Origin: Paenibacillus tyrphae
GTDB taxonomy: Bacteria; Bacillota; Bacilli; Paenibacillales; NBRC-103111
Assembly: GCF_024158745.1 (NCBI RefSeq)
Contig: NZ_JAMZAW010000002.1
Span: forward strand, 434,001-498,000
Direction of reading: 5' to 3'
DNA: 64,000 bases
This document shows, piece after piece, positions 8,170 to 14,492 of the stretch. Within the stretch, counting starts at the first letter, position 1. The number at the start of each line of letters is the position of its first letter. The position numbers and the translations under genes were made by a program. The notes below the pieces were generated by a model. It made no database searches. It was not told where the DNA came from and worked only from the letters and a program-made list of their open reading frames with translations.

Positions 8170-9258
8170 TTACCCGTTGCGTTTTTGGAAATCAACCATA
8201 AATTCGGCCAGCGCTGCACAAGCTTCGTAAGGAACCGCATTGTAAGCGGAAGCGCGAATGCCTCCTACGCTGCGGTGACCGGCCAAACCGACGAAGTTGT
8301 TCTTCTCCGATTCCTTGACGAACGCTTTCTCCAGCTCTTCGCTCGGCAGGCGGAACGTGACGTTCATGATCGAACGGCTGTCCGGAGCGATGTTTCCGGT
8401 ATAGAATCCGCCCGAGGCATCGATGACATCGTAGAGCAGCTTCGTCTTGGCGACGTTCTGCTTCTCCATCGCCTCTACCCCGCCGTTCTCCTTCACCCAT
8501 TTCAGCATCAGGTTAACGACATAGATCGAATGTACGGGAGGCGTGTTATACAGCGACTGATTTTTGGCATGCGTCGTATAGCGCAGCATGACGGGAACAT
8601 GCTTCGGCTCTTCCTGGAGCAGATCGTCGCGGATGACCGCCACGGTTACGCCGGCAGGACCGAGGTTTTTTTGAGCCCCTGCATAGATCATCGCAAATTT
8701 ATGGGCATCGATCGGACGGCTCAAAATGCCGCTGGTCATATCGCCGATCAGCGGAATGTCTCCGGTTTCCGGAATGTCGGACCATTGCGAGCCTTCGATC
8801 GTATTGTTCGTTGTCATATGCACGTAAGCGGAGTTCGGATCGATCCGAATTTCTCCTGCTTTCGGCAGGCTTCTCCAGTTCGTTTCTTTATTGGAGGCGG
8901 CGACTACCGCTTCTCCGACAATTTTGGCATCCTGATACGCCTTCTCGGAAAAGCTGCCCGTTACGAGGTAGCTTCCGACCTTGCCAGGCTTCAGGAAGTT
9001 GAGCGGAATCATTGAAAACTGCATGCTGGCGCCGCCGCCCAGAAACAACACCTGATAGCCGGACGACAAACCGAGCAATTCGAGCATCAGCTCTTGGGTT
9101 TCACGGTTCAGCGCTTCATATTCCTTGCTGCGGTGGGAGATCTCCGTCAGCGACATGCCGATGCCGTTGTAATCGACGAACGTTTCTTGGGCTTTCTGCA
9201 GCACTTCGAGCGGGAGCGCAGCCGGGCCGGGATTGAAGTTGTACGCGCGCTTGGACAT
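8170..9258 (-). CDS. serC: Phosphoserine aminotransferase SerC
   Basis: 362 residues, normal length. SerC is a cytosolic PLP enzyme that converts 3-phosphohydroxypyruvate and glutamate to O-phosphoserine in serine synthesis. Motifs include YNFNPGPAALP at the N-terminus, the G-rich cofactor loop LFLGGGASMQFSM, and the PLP lysine in IYAGAQKNLGPAG. The C-terminal GHRSVGGIRASAYNAV is also characteristic. The start at MSKRAYNF follows an AAGGGG ribosome site; an 8-codon upstream extension is less likely. It is divergent from thpR with about 105 bases between them and is monocistronic. Confidence 0.96.
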   Translation of the reverse strand: MSKRAYNFNPGPAALPLEVLQKAQETFVDYNGIGMSLTEISHRSKEYEALNRETQELMLELLGLSSGYQVLFLGGGASMQFSMIPLNFLKPGKVGSYLVTGSFSEKAYQDAKIVGEAVVAASNKETNWRSLPKAGEIRIDPNSAYVHMTTNNTIEGSQWSDIPETGDIPLIGDMTSGILSRPIDAHKFAMIYAGAQKNLGPAGVTVAVIRDDLLQEEPKHVPVMLRYTTHAKNQSLYNTPPVHSIYVVNLMLKWVKENGGVEAMEKQNVAKTKLLYDVIDASGGFYTGNIAPDSRSIMNVTFRLPSEELEKAFVKESEKNNFVGLAGHRSVGGIRASAYNAVPYEACAALAEFMVDFQKRNG

Positions 9259-9363
9259 GTTTAAAACCCCTTCGCTTTTCATATGATATGGCTATGATAG
9301 CAAAGGTTGCAGCGCCGCATCAAGTGTAAGTTTCATGAACATCCGAAAGGAGAGAAGATTCCA

Positions 9364-9930
9364 ATGGAACTGTCCGACCGCCTGTTCGTCGCCGTCCCTG
9401 CTCCGCCGTCCATGATCTCCACCGCCGAGTCTTGGGTCCTGCGACTAAAGGACCGGCTTGCCTTTGCCAAGTGGGTCCACCCTCAGGATTTGCATCTTAC
9501 TTTACAGTTTTTAGGTGACGTTGAACGGGACCGAATCGATCGAATTGCGCAAGCGATCGGACAAGCGTCTGCGGGCGCGGCTCCCTTCTCGCTTCATTTT
9601 CAAGGCTTGGGAGTGTTCGGCAAACCGAGTGCTCCGTCGGTGCTGTGGGCCGGGGTGCAGGGAGAAGTGGAGAAATTAGGGCAGCTTCAAAGCCGAGTAG
9701 AGGACACGATGAAAACGCTGGGGTTCGCTGCGGAAAACCGTCCGTATAAACCGCATTTGACGCTGGCAAGAAAATTTACAGGTCCGGCCGGAAGTCATGC
9801 CGCAATGCTGGACGTTGCGCTGCCGGACGAATGGCATACGCCTTGGCGGGTTAAGGAAACCGTGCTTTATCGCAGCCGCTTGGGCAGCCGTCCGATGTAC
9901 GAGCGTGTCGCCTCTTTTCCTCTCGGCTGA
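9364..9930 (+). CDS. thpR: RNA 2',3'-cyclic phosphodiesterase (2H family)
   Basis: 188 residues. A 2H-phosphoesterase with the two required HxTx motifs: HLTLQFLG near residue 43 and HLTLARK near residue 130. These enzymes open 2',3'-cyclic phosphates on RNA. A GGAG-type ribosome site lies 11 bases upstream of the chosen ATG. It is a stand-alone gene facing the SinI-like gene B convergently. Confidence 0.92.
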   Translation: MELSDRLFVAVPAPPSMISTAESWVLRLKDRLAFAKWVHPQDLHLTLQFLGDVERDRIDRIAQAIGQASAGAAPFSLHFQGLGVFGKPSAPSVLWAGVQGEVEKLGQLQSRVEDTMKTLGFAAENRPYKPHLTLARKFTGPAGSHAAMLDVALPDEWHTPWRVKETVLYRSRLGSRPMYERVASFPLG

Positions 9931-9995
9931 AAGAACGCGAACAATCGTGAGCTTGGCAGAGGCAAGGCAGCAGGACATCGTACCCTGAGGCGGGG

Positions 9996-10151
9996 CTAAT
10001 CGCCCGTCAAGAGAGCGGCCTCGCCCGGTGGGGCCGTCCGTTCGGGCGGCAGGATCATCTCCTCAATGGTCAAAAACTCCATGGCTTTCATCGGATTCAT
10101 GCCTAGCTGACGCAGCATATCTCGAATATCGAGCAATATGGTTTTGTCCAT
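9996..10151 (-). CDS. SinI-like small antirepressor candidate B
   Basis: 51 residues. The core LLDIRDMLRQLGMNPMKAMEFL is shared with the short genes at 4266-4436 and 11436-11612, followed by a Pro/Glu-rich tail (ILPPERTAPPGE). It has an AGAGAGGT ribosome site before the ATG. It lies directly downstream of sinR on the same strand, 170 bases away. The paired-helix pattern is compatible with a SinI-like partner that binds a SinR or XRE dimerisation surface; this is inference from layout and neighbourhood. A degenerate operator-like sequence (GTAAC-GGAAT-GTACC, 10209-10223) lies upstream. Confidence 0.72.
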   Translation of the reverse strand: MDKTILLDIRDMLRQLGMNPMKAMEFLTIEEMILPPERTAPPGEAALLTGD

Positions 10152-10322
10152 AGCTACCTCTCTCTCCAATGGTTATCCTCAGGGTCTCCCTTGTTCTATT
10201 TCTGTATTGTAACGGAATGTACCGCACTTTTGATAGTCTAAAATGGCTATTTTATCGACTCTAAAGAATTTTTTAGCGGGTCTGTCAAATCACGACAATA
10301 GGCGCATTTATGGTATATTTTG

Positions 10323-10664
10323 TCACTGGGCCTGGTCGTAAGTCACCGTTTGTCTCATCTTCAGCTGTACGACGATTTTGCGAAGCGACTCTTTGTTCAG
10401 GCCGAGCTCGTTCAGCTCCTGAATCAATTGAACCCACTCCTGGTCCAGCGTCTCGGGCTTGTCCCCCTGATCGTGCAAAATAAGCGTTTGTACGTTTACG
10501 CCGAGTACGGGCGCGAGCTTCCGCAGAAATTGGATGGACGGATTCGATTGCAAATCCCTTTCGATTGAACTCAAATAAGACTTGGCGACGCCGGCGCGGG
10601 CGGCAAGCTCCGTAAGCGACATGCGCTTTTGATGTCGAAGGGACTGAATTCTTGCCCCGATCAT
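10323..10664 (-). CDS. sinR: SinR-like biofilm master repressor
   Basis: 113 residues. The N-terminal XRE helix-turn-helix (about 1-63) closely matches SinR of Bacillus subtilis as I recall it (MIGARIQSLR..., AGVAKSYLSSIERDLQSNPSIQFLRKL). The C-terminal tail LDQEWVQLIQELNELGLNKESLRKIVV matches the SinR/SinI dimerisation helices. In B. subtilis SinR represses matrix genes and is inactivated by SinI. Here a ~20 kb exopolysaccharide operon lies close by. A minus-strand promoter (TTAAGA at 10757-10762, N17, TATGAT at 10734-10739) is overlapped by two copies of the TAC-N5-GTA operator. Two GTTCTA boxes in tandem (10706-10717) resemble SinR sites and suggest autoregulation. Confidence 0.93.
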   Translation of the reverse strand: MIGARIQSLRHQKRMSLTELAARAGVAKSYLSSIERDLQSNPSIQFLRKLAPVLGVNVQTLILHDQGDKPETLDQEWVQLIQELNELGLNKESLRKIVVQLKMRQTVTYDQAQ

Positions 10665-10721
10665 GATTAATTCCTCCTTAATGTTCCCGAAGGCCGAGTT
10701 TTATAGTTCTAGTTCTATATT

Positions 10722-10758
10722 CATACTAATTGTATCATATTTTGATACATTTTGTATC
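10722..10758. promoter_or_regulatory. Operator pair, sites 2 and 3, in the sinR/xre1 intergenic region
   Basis: CATAC-TAATT-GTATC (10722-10736) and the perfect GATAC-ATTTT-GTATC (10744-10758). Their centres are 22 bp apart, about two helical turns, on one face of the DNA. They overlap the inferred minus-strand sinR promoter. Confidence 0.75.
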
Positions 10759-10821
10759 TTAATTTAAAAAATTTTATTATTTTTTGCCTATTGACCGCCA
10801 CTTTTTTTTGAAATATGGTTC

Positions 10822-10850
10822 TTCACAAACTTTGCTACGTAATGTATAAT
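10822..10850 (+). promoter_or_regulatory. xre1 promoter with embedded operator (site 4)
   Basis: TTCACA (10822-10827), a 17-bp spacer, and TATAAT (10845-10850): a good sigma-A promoter. GCTAC-GTAAT-GTATA (10834-10848) overlaps the -10. The same TTCACA...TACGTAATGTATAAT arrangement recurs before xre2. A GTTCTTC SinR-like box overlaps the -35. Confidence 0.8.
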
Positions 10851-10932
10851 CTAGTCAAGCTTGAATTCAACAGATTTCGACAAAAGTGATACCGAGACTA
10901 GTACATCGGCAATGTTTTGGAGGGAAATGGAA

Positions 10933-11304
10933 ATGGTCAGAATCGGGGACAAAATCGCTCTGCTCCGCGAAAAGCATGCGCTCACTCAGGAAGAGCTTTC
11001 CAGTAAAATCAACATTTCGCGCGCTTCGCTCTCTCATTACGAGAAAAACCGCAGGGAGCCGGACTACGAAACCGTGGTCAAAATTGCAGATTTTTTTAAG
11101 GTATCCATCGATTACTTATTGGGAAGGACCGAGGACCCAAGAGTCGTACTGGAGCCGGAAGTACGGGCTTTCGTAGATAGTCTGGAGCTGTCCGACGAAA
11201 AGATTATCGACCGATTTTCCTTAACCGTAGACGGCATGAAACTGACTTTTGACGAGGCGAAACGGTTCATCGCCTTCGTAAGGGCCGAAAGATCGCTCAG
11301 ATAA
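10933..11304 (+). CDS. XRE-family regulator, paralogue 1
   Basis: 123 residues. An N-terminal XRE helix-turn-helix (~5-60; LTQEELSSKINISRASLSHYEKNRREPDY) ends in IDYLLGRTEDP. It is joined to a short C-terminal domain (VRAFVDSLELSDEKIIDRFSLTVDGMKL...EAKRFIAFVRAERS). This is close to xre2 (12103-12471) along its whole length and shares its layout with xre3 (32759-33124). The ATG at 10933 has GGAGGG eight bases upstream; an ORF extension to 10861 lacks support. An operator over its -10 suggests autoregulation. The C-terminal domain is probably for dimerisation or partner binding. I know no specific gene name. Confidence 0.9.
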   Translation: MVRIGDKIALLREKHALTQEELSSKINISRASLSHYEKNRREPDYETVVKIADFFKVSIDYLLGRTEDPRVVLEPEVRAFVDSLELSDEKIIDRFSLTVDGMKLTFDEAKRFIAFVRAERSLR

Positions 11305-11435
11305 CGCTGCGAGCCTCCCCTCCTGTTAAGCAAGCAGCCTAGCTCGATCCTCATTTCCATACAATTAGGTATACATGCGCCCCGCAATGGCAATAATGGG
11401 CAATTGGGCGTCCTGCACGGTTCGCGGCGGATCGT

Positions 11436-11612
11436 TTATCCTGGCTTCGTGCGGCCGGGCGGTACGGACGACTGGGCTGAGGGCAGCTCCCGGACCGGAT
11501 GATTACGCTCCGGACAACCCTTAAGCTCGTCCAAAAAACGGTTGATTTTATCAGGGTGAATCCCAAGCTGCTTCATTGTGCTGCGAATATCAAGGGCAAC
11601 GTTTCTGCTCAT
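11436..11612 (-). CDS. SinI-like small antirepressor candidate C
   Basis: 58 residues. The core LDIRSTMKQLGIHPDKINRFLDEL is the best formed of the three related short genes, with two predicted helices around a G-h-x-P turn, then a Pro/Arg-rich tail ending in PPGRTKPG. AGGAGAG lies about ten bases before the ATG. It is divergent from xre2, with operators 5 and 6 in the shared upstream region. It lies just after xre1 in opposite orientation. The SinI-like role is inferred from pattern and position. Confidence 0.72.
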   Translation of the reverse strand: MSRNVALDIRSTMKQLGIHPDKINRFLDELKGCPERNHPVRELPSAQSSVPPGRTKPG

Positions 11613-11709
11613 GACTCCAAATCTCTCCTGTACAGGTTTGGGTATGGGAAGCCCCCTGCTTCAAATAATTGGATTTGAAAAATCAGGGATAAGTTGCAAC
11701 GGCATCTTG

Positions 11710-11747
11710 TATACTTATTGTATCATAAAACAGATACAAATTGTAAC
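11710..11747. promoter_or_regulatory. Operator pair, sites 5 and 6, between antirepressor C and xre2
   Basis: TATAC-TTATT-GTATC (11710-11724) and GATAC-AAATT-GTAAC (11733-11747), with centres 23 bp apart. The pair geometry is the same as sites 2 and 3. It lies about 100 bases upstream of gene C on the minus strand and 65 bases upstream of the xre2 -35. Confidence 0.72.
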
Positions 11748-11811
11748 CCAATTTTTCGCTTTTCCTTGCCATTTGGTAACAAAATTCACCCAAAACAAGG
11801 AAGAACCATCC

Positions 11812-11840
11812 TTCACAAATGTCGATACGTAATGTATAAT
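11812..11840 (+). promoter_or_regulatory. xre2 promoter with embedded operator (site 7)
   Basis: TTCACA (11812-11817), N17, TATAAT (11835-11840), with GATAC-GTAAT-GTATA (11824-11838) across spacer and -10. It is nearly identical to the xre1 promoter, indicating a duplicated regulatory module. Confidence 0.8.
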
Positions 11841-12102
11841 TTAATTACTTCCTAACACAGTCTGGGAGCTTGACCCCTCGTTACGGCCGTTCTTTATAGA
11901 AAACAGGCCCCGCTGTGACAAAAGAAGCAAACGCATTCAATTGGTCTGGGAAGTTTGCTCCTGAAACGGTTTACTCCGGATTGTTTTTTCGTTATCGATT
12001 AGGCACAACGACTCATTCGCGACAAACGAAAAGACCTAGAACGAAACATTTCGTCCTAGCCGGAGGACTATCGTATACTTAAGATGATCGGGGTGAGAAC
12101 AG
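11841..12102 (+). other. Long leader of xre2 with hairpin and SinR-type box
   Basis: If transcription starts just after 11840, xre2 has an untranslated leader of about 250 bases. It holds a GTTCTTT box (11889-11895), identical to the SinR consensus, and a 24-bp palindrome at 12036-12059 (CTAG-A-ACGAAA..TTTCGT-C-CTAG, one mismatch) about 30 bases before the ribosome site. I see no coding gene in it. xre1 has a much shorter leader. Confidence 0.45.
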
Positions 12103-12471
12103 TTGGGGCAAATTGGAAACCGCATCGCTGCATTAAGGGAAAAGCAAGGATTGACTCAAGAAGAGCTTTCCTTGAAACTCGATATTTCCCGCGCCTCCCT
12201 CTCTCATTATGAGAAGAACCGCCGGGAACCCGACTACGATACCCTGGTGAAAATCGCCAATCATTTCAAAGTATCGATCGACTATTTGCTTGGTCGGACT
12301 CAGGACCCGGAGATGGTGCTGGATCAGCAGGTCAGACAATTCGTCGACAGCCTGGAGCTGTCGGACGAACGGATTTTGCAGCATTTTACGCTTACGATTG
12401 ACGGAAAACAGCTCACGCCGGAGGAAGCCAAGCGGTTCATCGCCTTTGTCCGGGCAGAGCGGTCCTTTTAA
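12103..12471 (+). CDS. XRE-family regulator, paralogue 2
   Basis: 122 residues, starting with TTG after a GGGGTGA ribosome site. It is nearly collinear with xre1: a helix-turn-helix with LTQEELSLKLDISRASLSHYEKNRREPDYDTLVKIA, the IDYLLGRTQDP linker, and a C-terminal FVDSLELSDERILQHFTLTIDGKQLTPEEAKRFIAFVRAERSF. The identical helix SRASLSHYEKNRREPDY in both predicts the same DNA target. It is the last gene before the exopolysaccharide operon and is convergent with it, sharing the 12485-12508 hairpin. Confidence 0.9.
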   Translation: MGQIGNRIAALREKQGLTQEELSLKLDISRASLSHYEKNRREPDYDTLVKIANHFKVSIDYLLGRTQDPEMVLDQQVRQFVDSLELSDERILQHFTLTIDGKQLTPEEAKRFIAFVRAERSF

Positions 12472-12484
12472 GCATTTTAAATAA

Positions 12485-12508
12485 AGCCCCAGGCTTATGC
12501 CTGGGGCT
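12485..12508 (-). terminator. Terminator of the exopolysaccharide operon (also after xre2)
   Basis: A perfect 10-bp stem, AGCCCCAGGC / GCCTGGGGCT, with a TTAT loop. On the minus strand it runs into TTTATTTAAAA, so it closes the operon that ends at 12530. It is 14 bases past the xre2 stop, so it may work in both directions. Confidence 0.8.
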
Positions 12509-12529
12509 CCGCTATGTTCCGCGCGCCGG

Positions 12530-13324
12530 CTATTCGGTATCCTGCTTTGGACCCTTTAAAAAATATTCGGTCACAATCTTAGCCCATATTTCATAGCCCT
12601 CATCGTTGGGATGTGTGGCATCGCTCAACACTTGGTCCAGGTTCATTTTATTTTTAGCGAGCGTCTCGTTCATTTCCTTATAAATATCGATATATTCCCA
12701 GCCGTTTTTCTCGATAAACGCTTTGGTGCCCTGAATGTAATCCTCGTACGTAAGCCCCGCCTTATTCTTGACCTCCCCGTGTCTTCTGGGGTTAGGAGAC
12801 AATAAAACAATTCTGCTTTCCGGCAGGCCCTGCTTTAGCCGGTTCACAATCGTTTCAATGTTTTTATTTGTCGTTTCGATCGTTATATTTTGCAGGTAAT
12901 CGTTCAATAGGCTTGTCTCAAAAAGAACGACGGTCGGCTTTTGACGAATAATCCGGTCGGGAATTTGATGGTCGATCAAATTTTGGGTGGAAAAACCGTT
13001 AATTCCCCCGTTGTTGAATTGCAGGCCGCTTAGCCCCGGCTGCTTTTTCAAAGCCTGCACCAGCTGACTGACCCAATTCTTCTCTTTCTGCGAGGCTCCC
13101 ATGCCCCCTGTGACGCTGCTCCCCATCGTAGATATAGACAAGGCTTTGTTATGCGCCGCTTCGTATTCCAGCGTCTTGACCACGGGAGAAATTTGACGGC
13201 AAGCGGTTCGATGGGCCAAAAAATATTCAGGATTGGTGCAACCCGAGGAGTTACTCATATCTAACGAGGATATTCCGGCAAACAATAGGATGGTTAAACT
13301 TTTAATGAAATCCAATAGATTCAT
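12530..13324 (-). CDS. Secreted SGNH/GDSL-type hydrolase
   Basis: 264 residues. The hydrophobic N-terminus (about 8-20) looks like a signal peptide or anchor. SGNH blocks can be followed: STMGSSVTGG (block I, nucleophile Ser), NNGGINGFST (block II, Gly), LFETSLLNDYL (block III, Asn), and DATHPNDEGY (block V, the D-x-x-H dyad). Enzymes of this type add or remove acetyl groups on polysaccharides. As the last gene of the exopolysaccharide operon it probably edits acetylation outside the cell; that is inference. The GGAGG ribosome site supports the start. Confidence 0.82.
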   Translation of the reverse strand: MNLLDFIKSLTILLFAGISSLDMSNSSGCTNPEYFLAHRTACRQISPVVKTLEYEAAHNKALSISTMGSSVTGGMGASQKEKNWVSQLVQALKKQPGLSGLQFNNGGINGFSTQNLIDHQIPDRIIRQKPTVVLFETSLLNDYLQNITIETTNKNIETIVNRLKQGLPESRIVLLSPNPRRHGEVKNKAGLTYEDYIQGTKAFIEKNGWEYIDIYKEMNETLAKNKMNLDQVLSDATHPNDEGYEIWAKIVTEYFLKGPKQDTE

Positions 13325-13358
13325 TCTGTAACCTCCACTTCTCTTGTTGTCCCTTGGA

Positions 13359-14099
13359 TCATGATGGTTCCAGCTCTATACTAAAGTTATCGATTATATG
13401 CGAATTCGTATATTCTCCCGTGCTTGCGCTGAAACCGATAGCCCGCAATGGATCCGCTCCATCGACAGCTTCGGAAAGCACCCTCACCCGGTCCAGCATG
13501 ACGACCAGCTTTTCTCCGGTAAATTTGATTTCGACGTCGTGCCAATTATAATCTTCCGTCTTCACGGTTTCAAACGAAGCCACTTTATTGGTAATGCTAC
13601 GTTTCACCAAGGCGATATAATTGCTCGCCGGATCATTTAATTCGGGATTGTAAAAATTATCGAAAATCACGGCGTAGCCTTCCGCCGGCTCAAAGCCCAA
13701 ATATCCTCCGGAAGGCGCCGCTTCCGACGGTCCCGCCACCCACAAAAAAGCAAGACCGTCCCCTCCCGTGCCTCCCCCGGCCTTATAGCGGAAGGAGACC
13801 TTCCACCGGTCGGCCACATTCGTCTTGAGCCACGCGGCTCCCGCCGAATTCAGATTGGGGGTCGTTAAAACCATCGTCCCTTCTCCCCGGAAGGCCGTTC
13901 CCCGATAGCTCCATAACCCGCTATCTTCCTCAAACGTATCCGTAATCAACGGAATACGCGTACCCGTATTGCTTGCTCCAGGCGAAGCCGGCGAATCGTC
14001 ATTTTTCAAGAGCGATGCACTCTGTCCAGACTCTTTCTGTGCAAATAATACCATCATTAAAATCGTAATCGGGAACAAAAGGATAAGTTTTCGTCTCAA
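13359..14099 (-). CDS. Exported L-type lectin-like protein
   Basis: 246 residues with a clear N-terminal signal (basic RRK then a ~16-residue hydrophobic stretch) and a disordered Ser/Pro spacer (~25-45). The rest is a jelly-roll domain resembling legume/L-type lectins. It shows GGDGLAFLW and, further on, EGYAVIFDNFYNPELNDPASNYIALV, which parallels the metal- and sugar-binding loop VEFDTxxNxxxxDxxxNH of that fold. Start is TTG after GGGAG. I infer a matrix lectin that binds the polymer made by this operon; no enzyme motif is seen. Confidence 0.72.
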   Translation of the reverse strand: MRRKLILLFPITILMMVLFAQKESGQSASLLKNDDSPASPGASNTGTRIPLITDTFEEDSGLWSYRGTAFRGEGTMVLTTPNLNSAGAAWLKTNVADRWKVSFRYKAGGGTGGDGLAFLWVAGPSEAAPSGGYLGFEPAEGYAVIFDNFYNPELNDPASNYIALVKRSITNKVASFETVKTEDYNWHDVEIKFTGEKLVVMLDRVRVLSEAVDGADPLRAIGFSASTGEYTNSHIIDNFSIELEPS

Positions 14100-14135
14100 G
14101 TGTGACTGCTCCCTTCTGGTTGACGACGGCTCTGT

Positions 14136-14450
14136 TTATTTTTCGGCGGCCATATGCTTGCTCAAAATGTTCTCCCCAGCTTCCACCGGAATATTTAACA
14201 GCTGCAGCAAGTGCTTGGACTCCAGATACAGTTTATGCGTGCCCTTGGAAATTCGTAAGCAGGAGCAAACGAGCTCGTAATCGATATTCAAATATTCCGC
14301 AAGCCGCTTGTATATTTTCACATCGTAGGTTTTACTATCCTGGCATTCCGTGCAGACAAAGCTGACCGCGTAATTGGTCCCTTTCCCCGATTCCTCGTCC
14401 GTTTCAAAGAAAAACACTTTCTTGATCCGATTGCCGCAGGTACAAATCAT
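14136..14450 (-). CDS. Small Cys-rich (zinc-ribbon-like) protein in the EPS operon
   Basis: 104 residues with no signal peptide. It begins MICTCGN and has CTEC at 33-36 and CSC near 62-64; the first two pairs could bind one zinc. The remainder is mixed alpha/beta with no recognised family. It sits between the ManC-type gene and the lectin-like gene on the operon strand with an AGGAG ribosome site. A cytosolic regulatory or chaperone role is possible but nothing in the sequence decides this. Confidence 0.72.
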   Translation of the reverse strand: MICTCGNRIKKVFFFETDEESGKGTNYAVSFVCTECQDSKTYDVKIYKRLAEYLNIDYELVCSCLRISKGTHKLYLESKHLLQLLNIPVEAGENILSKHMAAEK

Positions 14451-14492
14451 GTTCCATATCTCCTATGCACAACAATATGCATTGATGGTTAC

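Noticed and set aside
11366-11390. CATACAATTAGGTATAC as a further operator
   Set aside because: The core spacing is six, not five.
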